Assembly (NCBI RefSeq): GCF_048553275.1
Contig: NZ_JBLZMW010000004.1
Span: forward strand, 259,084 to 323,083
Origin: Pacificoceanicola sp048553275
Lineage (GTDB): Bacteria > Pseudomonadota > Alphaproteobacteria > Rhodobacterales > Rhodobacteraceae
DNA: 64,000 nt
Direction of reading: 5' to 3'
Part shown: positions 10,795-19,248 of the stretch, piece by piece
Numbering within the stretch: the stretch's first letter is position 1
Layout of the letters: each line of letters begins with the position of its first letter
The notes under the pieces: model-generated
Databases searched by the model: none
What the model was told of the DNA's origin: nothing
Seen by the model: the letters and a program-made list of their open reading frames with translations, nothing else
Program-made: the position numbers and the translations under genes

Positions 10795-10824
10795 TTGACC
10801 ATATTGGATTTGCCATCCGATAAA
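10795..10824 (+). promoter_or_regulatory. Candidate promoter upstream of fabF
   Basis: TTGACC at 10795-10800, an 18-bp spacer and GATAAA at 10819-10824 give a plausible sigma-70-like promoter about 185 bp before the fabF start. The rest of the gap shows no gene. Confidence 0.35.
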
Positions 10825-11008
10825 GTACAGAGGCGGGCCGGCGGAAATGGGAGGCGTGGCCGTGGTTTCCGGGTGAGGCGGGTCTGCGGCGCGGAACGCA
10901 GGCTGTTCCAGCAAAAACCCGCCTCTCCAACGGCGACCCGCACCCTTGCCCCCGAAGACCCTGTCAGGCTATAGGCAAGCCCGAGGATATACGAGGAAGG
11001 GCAGAGCC

Positions 11009-12271
11009 ATGGGCCGACGCGTCGTTGTTACAGGACTGGGACTGGTCACACCGCTGGCAAGCGGAGTCGAGGAGACCTGGACCCGTCTGCTCGCAGGGCA
11101 GTCCGGAGCGGGCACGATCACCAAGTTCGATGCCAGCCATCTGGCCACGAATTACGCCTGTGAGGTGCCGTACGGTGACGGCAGCGATGGCACCTTCGAT
11201 CCCAACGCCTATCTGGACAAGAAAGAGCAGCGCAAGGTCGATGAGTTCATCATGTTCGGCATGGCGGCGGCGGCGCAGGCTGTGGCGGACAGCGGATGGC
11301 AGCCGGAAGATGATGAGGCGCGCGAGCGCACCGGCGTGATGATCGGCTCCGGCATTGGCGGGCTGAACTCGATTGCCGAGACGGCACTGCTGATCAAGGA
11401 GAAGGGGCCGCGCCGAGTGTCGCCGTTCTTTATTCCCGGCGCGCTGATCAACCTGATTTCCGGCAACGTGTCGATCAAGTACGGCTTCAAGGGGCCGAAC
11501 CACGCGGTTGTGACGGCCTGTTCGACCGGCGCCCATGCCATCGGCGATGCGGCGCGGCTGATCAAGTATGGCGATGCGGATGTGATGCTGGCGGGCGGCG
11601 CGGAGGCGGCGATCTCCGAGATCGGAATCGCGGGCTTCAACGCCTGCAAGGCGCTGTCGACGAAGCGCGGCGACGATCCCACGAAAGCCTCGCGCCCCTA
11701 TGACGCGGACCGCGACGGGTTCGTGATGGGCGAGGGCGCGGGCGTTGTCGTTCTTGAGGAGTACGAACACGCCAAGGCGCGCGGCGCGAAGATCTACGCC
11801 GAGGTTTGCGGCTACGGTCTGACCGGTGATGCCTATCACATCACGGCCCCGTCCGAGAGCGGCGAGGGCGGCGAGCGCTCGATGCGCAAGGCCCTGAAGG
11901 ATGCCGGGCTGGAGCCATCGCAGATTGATTACATCAACGCCCATGGCACCTCGACCATGGCCGACACGATCGAACTTGGCGCGGTGGAGCGGATGCTCGG
12001 CGAGGCGGCGCATACGGCGACGATGTCCTCGACCAAATCGGCCACCGGGCATCTGCTTGGCGCGGCGGGGGCCATCGAGGCGGTATTCAGCATCCTGGCG
12101 ATCCGCGACCAGGTGGCTCCGCCGACGATCAACCTCGACAATCCGGCGGTTGAGACGCCACTGGATCTCGCGCCGAATGCCAAACGTGAACGGGCGATCA
12201 CCTATGCGCTGTCGAACAGCTTTGGATTCGGCGGCACGAACGCCTCTGTGATCTTCGGGAAAGTGAGCTAA
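11009..12271 (+). CDS. fabF: 3-oxoacyl-[ACP] synthase II (FabF)
   Basis: A 420-residue beta-ketoacyl-ACP synthase that elongates acyl-ACP with malonyl-ACP in type II fatty acid synthesis. The Cys-His-His triad is visible: VTACSTGAHAIGDA (acyl-accepting Cys near residue 171), NAHGTSTMADTIE and KSATGHLLGAAGA. The start MGRRVVVTGLG at 11009 has GAGGAAGGG upstream and matches the family; the frame extends further upstream without support. mltG follows after only four bases. acpP, often found directly before fabF, is not here. Confidence 0.95.
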   Translation: MGRRVVVTGLGLVTPLASGVEETWTRLLAGQSGAGTITKFDASHLATNYACEVPYGDGSDGTFDPNAYLDKKEQRKVDEFIMFGMAAAAQAVADSGWQPEDDEARERTGVMIGSGIGGLNSIAETALLIKEKGPRRVSPFFIPGALINLISGNVSIKYGFKGPNHAVVTACSTGAHAIGDAARLIKYGDADVMLAGGAEAAISEIGIAGFNACKALSTKRGDDPTKASRPYDADRDGFVMGEGAGVVVLEEYEHAKARGAKIYAEVCGYGLTGDAYHITAPSESGEGGERSMRKALKDAGLEPSQIDYINAHGTSTMADTIELGAVERMLGEAAHTATMSSTKSATGHLLGAAGAIEAVFSILAIRDQVAPPTINLDNPAVETPLDLAPNAKRERAITYALSNSFGFGGTNASVIFGKVS

Positions 12272-12275
12272 GCCC

Positions 12276-13430
12276 ATGTGGCGCAACATCGCTTCGAACG
12301 CGCTGACCTTCCTGGTTGTCGCGGTGTTCCTCCTTGGCGGCGTCCTGATCTGGGCGCAGAACGAGTATCACGCGGAGGGCCCGCTGGACCAGGCGATCTG
12401 TCTTGAGGTGCCGCGTGGCACCAACATGAAGCGGGTCTCCGAGGATCTCTCCGAGCGCGGGGCGGTGTCCAGCGCGGTGATGTTGCGGCTGGGGGCGGAT
12501 TACACCGACCGGACGCAGCGGTTGAAGGCGGGCAGCTATCTGGTGCCGGATGGCGCGAGCATGTCGCAGATCGTGGATATCGTGACCAAGGGCGGCGCGA
12601 GCACCTGCGGCACCGAGGTGGTCTATCGCATCGGCATCACGCGGGCGAGCGTCGAAGTGCGCGAGATCGACCCGGCAAGCGGCCGCTATGAGGAAAAGGC
12701 GGAGTTCGTGCCCGGCGAGGACGACATTCCGCAGGTCTATGCTCAGGTGCGCGAGAAGAGCGACACGCGCTATCGCGTGACGCTGGCCGAGGGCGTGACG
12801 AGCTGGCAGGTGGTGCAGGAGCTGGGGCTGGTCGATGTGCTGGACGGAGAGGTCGCGGTGCCCCCAGAGGGCAGCCTGGCGCCGGACAGCTACGAGATCG
12901 CACCGGGTGACACGCGGGCGAGCGTGATCCGCCGGATGCAGGACGCGCAGGAGGTCATCCTGGCGCAGGCCTGGGCGGATCGTGCGGATGGCCTGCCGCT
13001 GGACAGCCCGGAGGAGGCGCTGATCCTGGCTTCGATCATCGAGAAGGAGACCGGCGGGCCGGAAGAGCGCTTTGATGTGGCGTCTGTCTTCGTGAACCGT
13101 CTCGACCGGGGGATGCGCCTGCAGACAGACCCGACGGTGATCTATGGCATCACCAAAGGCGAGGGACCGCTGGGGCGCGGCCTGCGGGCGTCAGAGCTGC
13201 GCCGCGAGACGCCGTGGAACACCTATGTGATCCCGGGCCTGCCGCCGACCCCGATTGCGAACCCGGGCCGGGCAAGCATCGAAGCGGCGCTGAACCCGGC
13301 GAGCACGGATTACATCTACTTCGTGGCCAAGACTCTGGACCCCCGCGACGGGCATAACTTTGCCGAAACGCTGGAAGGGCATAACGCCAACGTGGCGGCC
13401 TACAGGCGGCTCGAAGCGGAACGGAACTGA
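12276..13430 (+). CDS. mltG: Endolytic murein transglycosylase MltG
   Basis: A 384-residue inner-membrane enzyme of the YceG family that cuts nascent peptidoglycan glycan strands. There is one N-terminal transmembrane helix (NALTFLVVAVFLLGGVLIWA). A LysM-like segment follows, then the catalytic domain with EEALILASIIEKETGG (catalytic Glu) and the closing motif YVIPGLPPTPIANPG plus FVAKTLDPRDGHNFAETLEGH. It starts four bases after fabF, the usual alphaproteobacterial linkage, so the two are co-transcribed. A CTGAGCC-TGC-GGCTCAG hairpin at 13459-13475, between this gene and the convergent one, may end transcription, though it lacks a T run. Confidence 0.93.
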   Translation: MWRNIASNALTFLVVAVFLLGGVLIWAQNEYHAEGPLDQAICLEVPRGTNMKRVSEDLSERGAVSSAVMLRLGADYTDRTQRLKAGSYLVPDGASMSQIVDIVTKGGASTCGTEVVYRIGITRASVEVREIDPASGRYEEKAEFVPGEDDIPQVYAQVREKSDTRYRVTLAEGVTSWQVVQELGLVDVLDGEVAVPPEGSLAPDSYEIAPGDTRASVIRRMQDAQEVILAQAWADRADGLPLDSPEEALILASIIEKETGGPEERFDVASVFVNRLDRGMRLQTDPTVIYGITKGEGPLGRGLRASELRRETPWNTYVIPGLPPTPIANPGRASIEAALNPASTDYIYFVAKTLDPRDGHNFAETLEGHNANVAAYRRLEAERN

Positions 13431-13563
13431 CTGAGGGCGCGACTTCCGGCCGCCCCGACTGAGCCTGCGGCTCAGCGGCCCGCCCTCCAGTCCACGCCCG
13501 GCGAACACACGCGGACAGAAACGAGCGGTCTTCGGCACGGTCAGTGGCGAAGACCGGAGTTCA

Positions 13564-13788
13564 TCAGCGCGCGGGCCGCGTCGCGCGGGCAGCCAGAGCG
13601 AAGGCAAGGGGCGTGATGATCTGGGTCAGGACAAAGGCAAAGGGCCAGGCAATGAGGGCCTGCCGGGGCCAGCCCGCCAGCCATTCGGCGCCGGGTCCCA
13701 CGGCAATGAGGGACATGATGCCCGACATCGAGACGGCCATGAGGATGGTGATGATCAGCTGAGCGATCAGAAGCGTTTTGCGATCCAT
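13564..13788 (-). CDS. DUF2798-type small membrane protein
   Basis: A 74-residue protein with two membrane helices (LLIAQLIITILMAVSMSGIM and the segment ALIAWPFAFVLTQIITPLAF), separated by a short loop rich in Gly and Trp. This size and two-helix pattern match DUF2798 proteins, whose function is unknown. I start at the Met of MDRKTLL (13788), with GGAA nine bases upstream. The frame remains open to 14154, but the added residues are Pro/Arg-rich and include half of an inverted repeat, so that extension looks spurious. Confidence 0.6.
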   Translation of the reverse strand: MDRKTLLIAQLIITILMAVSMSGIMSLIAVGPGAEWLAGWPRQALIAWPFAFVLTQIITPLAFALAARATRPAR

Positions 13789-14260
13789 GGTGTATGGTTC
13801 CATATTGCGGTCGGACGGGCAGTCGAACTCCCCGGCACCGACCCAGTTGAGGTCGATGCCGCGGGTTCGCGCACAGGCGCGACTGATCTCTGACAGGCAG
13901 AGGGCCGGAATAACCAACCGGCCTCGCAATCTTTTCGGCTTTTGCGGTTTAGGACCGGTCTGTACCGGGCGCAACCGTGATCTTGCGGCGCGCGCAGAAA
14001 ATGGACCGCGTGAATTTGACCGGGCTGTCCCGAGGGGGCAATCCCGGATGTTCGAAGCGGCGCTTTTCCCAAGTCGGAAGGGAGTATTTGTCAAAGAGAA
14101 GAAGCAGGGGCACGGTGCGGATGGATGCGGGCTGTCCTGCTTCTTCTCTTTCATAAATACTCAGAATCGGCGGGACGAATGGGCCGTCGCCGCCGTTTGT
14201 CAGGTGGCGGGCCGGACGTTTTAAGGGTTCCGGTCCGATGTCTTGAGCCGAAATCTGTGC
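13789..14260. other. Gene-free gap carrying a long inverted repeat
   Basis: No credible gene is seen here. The main content is two facing copies of a short repeat at 14081-14108 and 14136-14163 (listed separately). Confidence 0.5.
14081..14163. repeat. Inverted pair of the GAGTATTT...GAGAAGAAG intergenic repeat
   Basis: Arm one runs GGAGTATTT-GTCAA-AGAGAAGAAGCAGG (14081-14108) and arm two is its near-perfect reverse complement (14136-14163), with two mismatches over about 27 bases and a 27-base spacer. RNA from either strand would form a long hairpin. Single copies of the same repeat occur at 17698-17722, 20885-20908 (minus) and 23617-23640, with degenerate ones at 26715-26740 and 38647-38671. 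Confidence 0.75.
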
Positions 14261-14926
14261 TCAGAAGCCACATTTGTCGCGCAGGAAGGCGAGGGCGACG
14301 CCAAGGCCGTCGGGTGAGATGCCGTGCGCCGTGCCTTCCATGACATGGGCGTAGATCTCTTTCCAGCCCGCCTCCTGCAGCGCTTCGGCGGCCTGGGGCA
14401 TGGATTGTGGCGGCACGACGTCATCCTGATCGCCATGGATCAGCAGCACCGGCGGGCGCGAGATCACCTCGTCCGCGAGCAGGTCCGGTTCGAGAAGGCG
14501 GCCGGAGAAGCCGACAATGCCGGCCAGGGCGTCTTCGCGGCGCGGGCCGACGTGCAGGCTCATCATCGTGCCCTGGGAAAAGCCGACCAGCGCCACCTGT
14601 TCCGGCATCAGGTCTTCGTCCACCATGAGCGCGTCGAGGAAGGCGTTGAGGTCGTCCACGGCGCGTGCCATGCCGGCACGGGCTTCTTCTTCGGAGGAGC
14701 TGTCGATCCAGGGGATCGGGAACCACTGGAAACCCATGGGCGAGCCTGCGCAGGTCTCCGGCGCATCGGGCGCGACAAAGAGTGTGTCGGGCAGGTGTTC
14801 GCCCAAGGGATCGGCCAGCCCGAGCAGGTCGGCGCCGTTCGCGCCATAGCCGTGTAGGAAGACCACGCAGGATCGGATGTCACCGGAGACCGGCGCTTTG
14901 CGTCCGGTTTGAAGCACACGTGTCAC
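14261..14926 (-). CDS. Carboxylesterase/phospholipase-type alpha/beta hydrolase (YpfH-like)
   Basis: A 221-residue serine hydrolase of the small carboxylesterase family. The fold is marked by VVFLHGYGANGADLLGLA (oxyanion region), the nucleophile elbow VGFSQGTMMSLH, the acid in LLIHGDQDDVVPP and the catalytic His in GTAHGISPDGLGVALAFL. No signal peptide is seen, so it should be cytoplasmic. Its start overlaps the stop of the upstream DNA glycosylase gene (ATGA-type overlap around 14923-14926), implying co-translation. Physiological substrate unknown. Confidence 0.85.
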   Translation of the reverse strand: MTRVLQTGRKAPVSGDIRSCVVFLHGYGANGADLLGLADPLGEHLPDTLFVAPDAPETCAGSPMGFQWFPIPWIDSSSEEEARAGMARAVDDLNAFLDALMVDEDLMPEQVALVGFSQGTMMSLHVGPRREDALAGIVGFSGRLLEPDLLADEVISRPPVLLIHGDQDDVVPPQSMPQAAEALQEAGWKEIYAHVMEGTAHGISPDGLGVALAFLRDKCGF

Positions 14927-15567
14927 AGGATACCCTCTCTGTTTTTCTCAACATGGTAGTAGGCCCAGAGGATGCGCGCCGCAACCGATCTCCATGGCGA
15001 CCAGTCTTCGGCCATCTGGCGCAGGGCGCGGTCCTTTGGTCGGTCCGGCAGCTCGAAGAGCAGGCGCGCGCCTTCCTGCAGAGCGAGATCGCCGGGGGCG
15101 AAGACATCGGCGCGGCCGAGGCTGAACATGGCGTAGATTTCCGCGGTCCAGATGCCGATGCCCTTGACGGCGGTCAGGGTTTTGACGACGTCGGCGCTGG
15201 GGGCGCGGCGCAGGGCGTCGAAGTCGATGTCGGCCTCGGCCAGTGCGCGGGCGTAGGCGGCTTTCTGGCGGCTGAGGCCGAGGGCGCGCAGATCCTCCTC
15301 GGGCGTCGTGTGGATGGCCTGCGGGCTGGTCATGCCGGCGGTTTCGAGTTTGCTCCAGATGGCGCGGGCGGAGGCGACGCTGACCTGTTGGCTGACGATG
15401 GCGGAGAGCAGCTGGGCAAAGCCATCGGGGCGCAGGCGCAGGGGCAGAGGGCCGGTCTGGCTCAGGGCATAGGCAAAGCGCGGGTGGCGGTCCGCGAGCC
15501 ATGCGGCGCCTTCGGCGATGCAGTGATCGCCGGTGATGATGCGTTCGGTCAGAGCCGGGGCAGCCAT
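14923..15567 (-). CDS. DNA-3-methyladenine glycosylase II (HhH-GPD, AlkA-like)
   Basis: A 214-residue base-excision repair enzyme. The helix-hairpin-helix and catalytic segment is clear: LTAVKGIGIWTAEIYAMFSL followed by VFAPGDLALQEG, with the GPD aspartate. The length matches the short AlkA form lacking the Ada part, and there are no Cys residues for a 4Fe-4S cluster. It overlaps the precorrin reductase gene (upstream on the minus strand) and the esterase gene (downstream), so three unrelated enzymes share an operon 16250 to 14261. It should remove alkylated purines from DNA. Confidence 0.88.
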   Translation of the reverse strand: MAAPALTERIITGDHCIAEGAAWLADRHPRFAYALSQTGPLPLRLRPDGFAQLLSAIVSQQVSVASARAIWSKLETAGMTSPQAIHTTPEEDLRALGLSRQKAAYARALAEADIDFDALRRAPSADVVKTLTAVKGIGIWTAEIYAMFSLGRADVFAPGDLALQEGARLLFELPDRPKDRALRQMAEDWSPWRSVAARILWAYYHVEKNREGIL

Positions 15568-16250
15568 GCCAGCGCCTCCTCGATGGTTTGTACGCGCGGC
15601 CCGCCCGGACGGCGGGGGCGGTCGACCATGGCCACGGGCAGGCCGAGGTGCCGCGCCGCCGCGAGTTTGGGCCAGCCGCCGGGTCCCCCTGCATTGCGCA
15701 GCAGCAGCCAGTCGATCCGGTTCCTGCGCAAGAGCGCGATTTCATGGGCGACGGTGAACGGACCCTGACTGCGGAGGTAGCGCCCGCGCCGCAGCGGGAA
15801 ACCCGTGGGCGCGGGGCCGATGCGGCGCACGAGGGCGGTTGCGCGCAGTGGCCTGAGCGCGGAGAGCTCGGCGCGTCCCAGGGTGATCAGCACGCGGGCG
15901 CTTGCGGGGATCACATGTCCCGCCGCTTCGGGGCGGGGCAGCGCGGTCCAGCGGTCGCGCGGGCCGGGCTGCCATGGCGGGCGGAGCAGTTGCAGGCGGG
16001 GCAGGCCAAGCTGTGCCGCGGCGCGGGCGGCGGCGAAGGCGGTGGCGGCATCGCAGGGGTGCGCGGCCTCGATCACGGCGCGGGCGCCGGTGGCGCGCAG
16101 CCAGTCCGCCGTCACCGGTCCATGGCTGAGCGGATTGGTCCAACTCTGCGCCACGCGCTCGTGCGCTGTCAGCCTGACACAGGCATCCGGCAGCGCCGCC
16201 GCCAGATCCCGCGCCTCCGCCGCGCCGCCAATGATCACGATCCCGCTCAT
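15549..16250 (-). CDS. cobK: Precorrin-6A reductase (CobK/CbiJ family)
   Basis: A 233-residue NADPH-dependent reductase of cobalamin ring synthesis. It starts MSGIVIIGGAAEARDLAAAL, the Rossmann-like CobK N-terminus. It contains VIEAAHPCDAATAFAA (the HP motif of the family), LITLGRAEL and a C-terminal LLLRNAGGPGGWPKLAAARHLGLPVAMVDRP. I start at Met 16250; the frame extends to 16283 without support. It is the only B12 gene in the window, and it overlaps a DNA glycosylase gene by 19 bases. The family call is firm; whether a cob cluster exists elsewhere cannot be seen. Confidence 0.85.
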   Translation of the reverse strand: MSGIVIIGGAAEARDLAAALPDACVRLTAHERVAQSWTNPLSHGPVTADWLRATGARAVIEAAHPCDAATAFAAARAAAQLGLPRLQLLRPPWQPGPRDRWTALPRPEAAGHVIPASARVLITLGRAELSALRPLRATALVRRIGPAPTGFPLRRGRYLRSQGPFTVAHEIALLRRNRIDWLLLRNAGGPGGWPKLAAARHLGLPVAMVDRPRRPGGPRVQTIEEALAWLPRL

Positions 16251-16299
16251 GTCCCAGCGATAGCGGGGCGGCCTGCGGGTCACAAGCGCGGTCTCGGGG

Positions 16300-16318
16300 G
16301 GTACAATTTATTTGTACC
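16300..16318. promoter_or_regulatory. Perfect inverted repeat in the cobK/MFS divergent region
   Basis: GGTACAA-TTTAT-TTGTACC is a perfect 7-bp inverted repeat, flanked on both sides by G-runs (GGGGG before, CCGGGGGG after). It lies in the only 133-bp gap between cobK (minus) and the MFS gene (plus) and could be an operator. TTTGTACCAA also occurs in the inverted repeat at 5877-5886. Confidence 0.45.
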
Positions 16319-16383
16319 AATCCGGGGGGTGCGGTGACATTCCCCTCTTGCGATACGTATCGCCGCCGCCTACCCATTGCGGC

Positions 16384-17628
16384 ATGAGCGATATCACCAT
16401 ACAGACCGCAGACACGAAGGCCCGGCGCAATGTTGCCGTGCTGGTGCTGGCGCAGGCCATCCTTGGCTCGCAGATGCCGATGATCTTTACCGTCGGCGGG
16501 CTTGCCGGTCAGGCGCTGACCACCAATCCCTGTTTCGCGACGCTGCCGATTTCGCTGATCGTGCTGGGCTCCATGCTGTCGGCGACGCCGCTGTCGGCGC
16601 TGATGCAGCGATATGGCCGCCGCGCCGGGTTCTGGGCCGGGGCGGCGGGGGGTGCGCTTGGCGGTCTGATCTGTTTCTACGGGCTTTATATCGCGTCGTT
16701 TCCGGTCTTCCTGATCGGATCGCTCTGCACCGGGGTCTACATGTCGGCGCAGGGGTTCTATCGCTTTGCCGCTGCCGATACCGCCTCGGACGATTTCCGC
16801 CCGAAGGCGATTTCCTATGTCATGGCGGGCGGGCTCATCTCGGCCTTCATCGGGCCGCAGCTGTCGAAGGTGGGCGCCGGTCTGATCGAGAGCCCCTCGG
16901 CGGTGGTGTCGTCCTTTGCCGGGATCTATCTGTTCGTGGTGACGCTGAATGTGCTCGGCTCGCTGTTGTTTCTGTTCCTCGACATCCCCAAGCCGCCGAT
17001 TCCTGCGGAGGACGCGCCGCGCGGGCGCAGCCGGATGGAGCTTCTCAAGACGCCGCGCATCGCCGTGGCGGTGATCTGCGCCATGGTGTCCTATGCCCTG
17101 ATGAACCTCGTGATGACCTCCACGCCGCTGGCGGTGGTGGGCTGCGGGTTCGAGCAGAACACGGCGGCGGATGTGGTGTCGGCGCATGTCATCGCCATGT
17201 TCCTGCCGTCGTTCTTTACCGGCCATCTGATTGCGCGCTTTGGCGTGGAAAAGATCCTGGCCACCGGGCTTGTCATCCTTGCCGGTGCGGGAGCCGTGGC
17301 GCTGTCGGGCGTGGCGCTGGAGAATTTCTTCATCGCGCTGGTGCTGCTCGGGCTTGGCTGGAACTTTGGGTTCATCGGCGCGACCACCATGCTCGCCGGG
17401 GCGCATGAGGCGCACGAGCGGGGGCGGATGCAGGGGCTGAACGATCTGCTGGTGTTCGGCGGCGTCACCTTTGCCTCGCTGGCGTCGGGCGGGTTGATGA
17501 ACTGCTCGGGTGGCACGGCGCAGGAAGGCTGGACCGCGGTGAACCTCGCAATGGCACCGTTCCTCGTACTGGCGGGCGGGGCGCTGATCTGGCTGGTGCT
17601 GCGTCCGAAGGACGAGGCCGCGGCGTAG
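16384..17628 (+). CDS. MFS transporter
   Basis: A 414-residue carrier with about twelve hydrophobic segments, starting MSDITIQTADTKARRNVAVL. Helix 1 is AVLVLAQAILGSQMPMIFTV. The loop after helix 2-3 has MQRYGRRAGFWAG, the MFS loop 2-3 basic motif, and the second half begins after a hydrophilic loop (DIPKPPIPAEDAPRGRSRMEL). Start 16384 is chosen over an upstream in-frame codon because residues before it read through the operator region. It is divergent from cobK, is followed by a terminator and has no operon partner. Substrate unknown. Confidence 0.85.
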   Translation: MSDITIQTADTKARRNVAVLVLAQAILGSQMPMIFTVGGLAGQALTTNPCFATLPISLIVLGSMLSATPLSALMQRYGRRAGFWAGAAGGALGGLICFYGLYIASFPVFLIGSLCTGVYMSAQGFYRFAAADTASDDFRPKAISYVMAGGLISAFIGPQLSKVGAGLIESPSAVVSSFAGIYLFVVTLNVLGSLLFLFLDIPKPPIPAEDAPRGRSRMELLKTPRIAVAVICAMVSYALMNLVMTSTPLAVVGCGFEQNTAADVVSAHVIAMFLPSFFTGHLIARFGVEKILATGLVILAGAGAVALSGVALENFFIALVLLGLGWNFGFIGATTMLAGAHEAHERGRMQGLNDLLVFGGVTFASLASGGLMNCSGGTAQEGWTAVNLAMAPFLVLAGGALIWLVLRPKDEAAA

Positions 17629-17642
17629 AGCCGGAGCGGATC

Positions 17643-17664
17643 AAAAATTCCAGGGAATTTTTGT
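17643..17664 (+). terminator. Intrinsic terminator of the MFS gene
   Basis: AAAAATTCC (17643-17651) and GGAATTTTT (17654-17662) form a hairpin ending in a T run 15 bases after the MFS stop codon. It is followed by a GC hairpin and a copy of the GATATTT-GAGAAGAAG repeat. Confidence 0.6.
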
Positions 17665-17665
17665 C

Positions 17666-17722
17666 TGGGGGCGCTGCCCCCGCCCTGCGGGCCCCCCGGG
17701 GATATTTTTGCAGAGAAGAAGC
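17666..17722. repeat. Interspersed repeat copy: GC hairpin plus GATATTT...GAGAAGAAGC
   Basis: TGGGGGCGCTGCCCCCGCC forms a hairpin. After CCTGCGGGCCCC the conserved GGGGATATTTTTGCAGAGAA then GAAGC follows. Same layout as the copy upstream of cimA (minus strand) and the weaker copy at 38616-38671. Confidence 0.6.
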
Positions 17723-17737
17723 GGACGCGCGGTCGCG

Positions 17738-18505
17738 TCAGACCAGCGTCGCGGCGATCAGGCGCGCGCGTTTCTGGAATTCGCTGAGGGCGAGGGTGCC
17801 GTTTGCGACCCGTTGCGGGCTTGCTGCGGCGCGTTTCAGCAGCGGTTTGGTTTGCCAGGCGGCCAGGGTGGCCGCGCGGGGTGGGGCTGGGTGCCGTCGG
17901 GCCGTGGTGAGCCGTTCGAGTCCGGCGCAGGCGAGCCGCGCAACGGCCTCCGGCGTGCCTTCGGGCAGAGGTTGGCGATTGCGGCTTTCGAGGGTTGGAA
18001 CGGCGCGGAAATAGCTGGCCAGCCCACTGGCGGTGCCGATCTGCTGCGCGGCGGTCAGATCCGTGGCGCCGAGCGCGCGCGCCGTGGCGGCCATGAGCGC
18101 ACCGCCGGTTTTTTCAAGGTAATCCCAAAGCGCGGCCTCGTCCGCGAAGGGGGCGCGTTCGATGTCGAGCCGCCGTGCCTCCACCAGATCCTGCAGCAGC
18201 GCGGCGCCCTGCGCATCCAGCACCAGTGCAAGCGGCGTGACGACCTCGTGCCGTCGCACCATGCCCCCGGCGCGGATCTCCTCAAGGGCATCCCACCACC
18301 ATTGCAGGCGCATCTGCGCGATCATCGGCTCCTGCGTCACCCAAGGCGCACGGCTGACCTCGACGTTGAAGGCGTAGAGCGGAAACAGCGCGGTGCGCGC
18401 CTGCACCGGCGCGGCCATGGTGGCGGCAAAGCGTTCCGGGTCGCCTTGTTCGGTCAGCCGGGCGCAGGCGACGAGGTCGGGGTTGTCGGCGAAGGGATCG
18501 GTCAT
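17738..18505 (-). CDS. Squalene/phytoene synthase-fold protein, NDUFAF6-like
   Basis: A 255-residue protein of the squalene/phytoene synthase superfamily. ALFPLYAFNVEVSRAPWVTQ and AQMRLQWWWDALEEI correspond to the first helix pair, but the second Asp-rich motif needed for prenyl-diphosphate condensation is not visible. The tail (YLEKTGGALMAATARALGA, GTASGLASYFRAVPTLESR) resembles NDUFAF6, the complex I assembly factor, more than a carotenoid enzyme. It overlaps the methyltransferase gene upstream by four bases. Assembly-factor role is inference; absence of carotenoid neighbours agrees. Confidence 0.7.
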   Translation of the reverse strand: MTDPFADNPDLVACARLTEQGDPERFAATMAAPVQARTALFPLYAFNVEVSRAPWVTQEPMIAQMRLQWWWDALEEIRAGGMVRRHEVVTPLALVLDAQGAALLQDLVEARRLDIERAPFADEAALWDYLEKTGGALMAATARALGATDLTAAQQIGTASGLASYFRAVPTLESRNRQPLPEGTPEAVARLACAGLERLTTARRHPAPPRAATLAAWQTKPLLKRAAASPQRVANGTLALSEFQKRARLIAATLV

Positions 18506-19224
18506 GGTCGGGCGCGCAGCACGCTCAGCGCATAGCCGAACGTGTCGTTGTTGGCGCGCCAGAGCGCGGCTTCGGCCTCGGCCGCGTCAAGCACGGCGCA
18601 CAGGGCCGGGTCTGCCCCCGCCCGCAGTGTGGCGATGTGCTGCTCAAGCGGCCCGTAATAGGCCTCCCAGGAGGCGCGGGGCAGCATCTTTTGCGCGGCA
18701 ATCTCGAAGCCTTCGGCCTCGATGATGCCATTGAGCCGGCCAACCGTGCCTATGGCGGGATACTCCGCCTCAAGCGCTTCGCGGACCGGGGCCGGGGGTT
18801 GCGGCACGCGGAAGACCAGTTCGGAGAAACACAGCAGGCCGCCGGGGGCGAGCTTGCCGCGCATGATCTCCAGCCCCGCGCGCAGACCGAGGAAATAAAG
18901 CGCCCCAGCGCACCAGATCACGTCAAACGGCCCCTCAGCCGCCGCCATGTCGTCTTGGATCAGCGTCACGCGGCTGTCGCGGCCCCAGCGTCGGGCCGCC
19001 CGCTCGACAAAGGGGGCGTGCGTCTCGATCGCCGTGACATGGCCGCCCGGCGCCGTGGCCAGCAAGAGGGGCGCGATGTCCGCGCCCGGACCGCAGCCCG
19101 CGTCCAGCACCCGCGCGCCGGGTTTCACCCCGGCAACGCCAAGCGCCCAGGCCACATCCTCCGGCCGCCCCGGACCCTCCCGGGGCAAATCCTTGTGCAA
19201 CTCGAAAAACGCAGACACATCCAT
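18502..19224 (-). CDS. Class I SAM-dependent methyltransferase
   Basis: A 240-residue methyltransferase with motif I VLDAGCGPGADIAPLL near residue 40, an acidic residue after beta-2 (TAIETHAPFVERAARRWG), and post-motifs LIQDDMAAAEGPFDVIWCAGAL and LAPGGLLCFSEL. Start MDVSAFFELHKDLP (19224) has GGAG seven bases upstream. It is co-translated with the NDUFAF6-like gene (four-base overlap). Substrate unknown; a protein or small-molecule acceptor is possible. Confidence 0.85.
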   Translation of the reverse strand: MDVSAFFELHKDLPREGPGRPEDVAWALGVAGVKPGARVLDAGCGPGADIAPLLLATAPGGHVTAIETHAPFVERAARRWGRDSRVTLIQDDMAAAEGPFDVIWCAGALYFLGLRAGLEIMRGKLAPGGLLCFSELVFRVPQPPAPVREALEAEYPAIGTVGRLNGIIEAEGFEIAAQKMLPRASWEAYYGPLEQHIATLRAGADPALCAVLDAAEAEAALWRANNDTFGYALSVLRARP

Positions 19225-19248
19225 ACCGCACTCCACCCAACAGGCCCC

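Noticed and set aside
13789..14154. N-terminal extension of the DUF2798 protein to 196 residues
   Set aside because: The added residues are low-complexity and include a repeat arm; the family is about 75 residues long.
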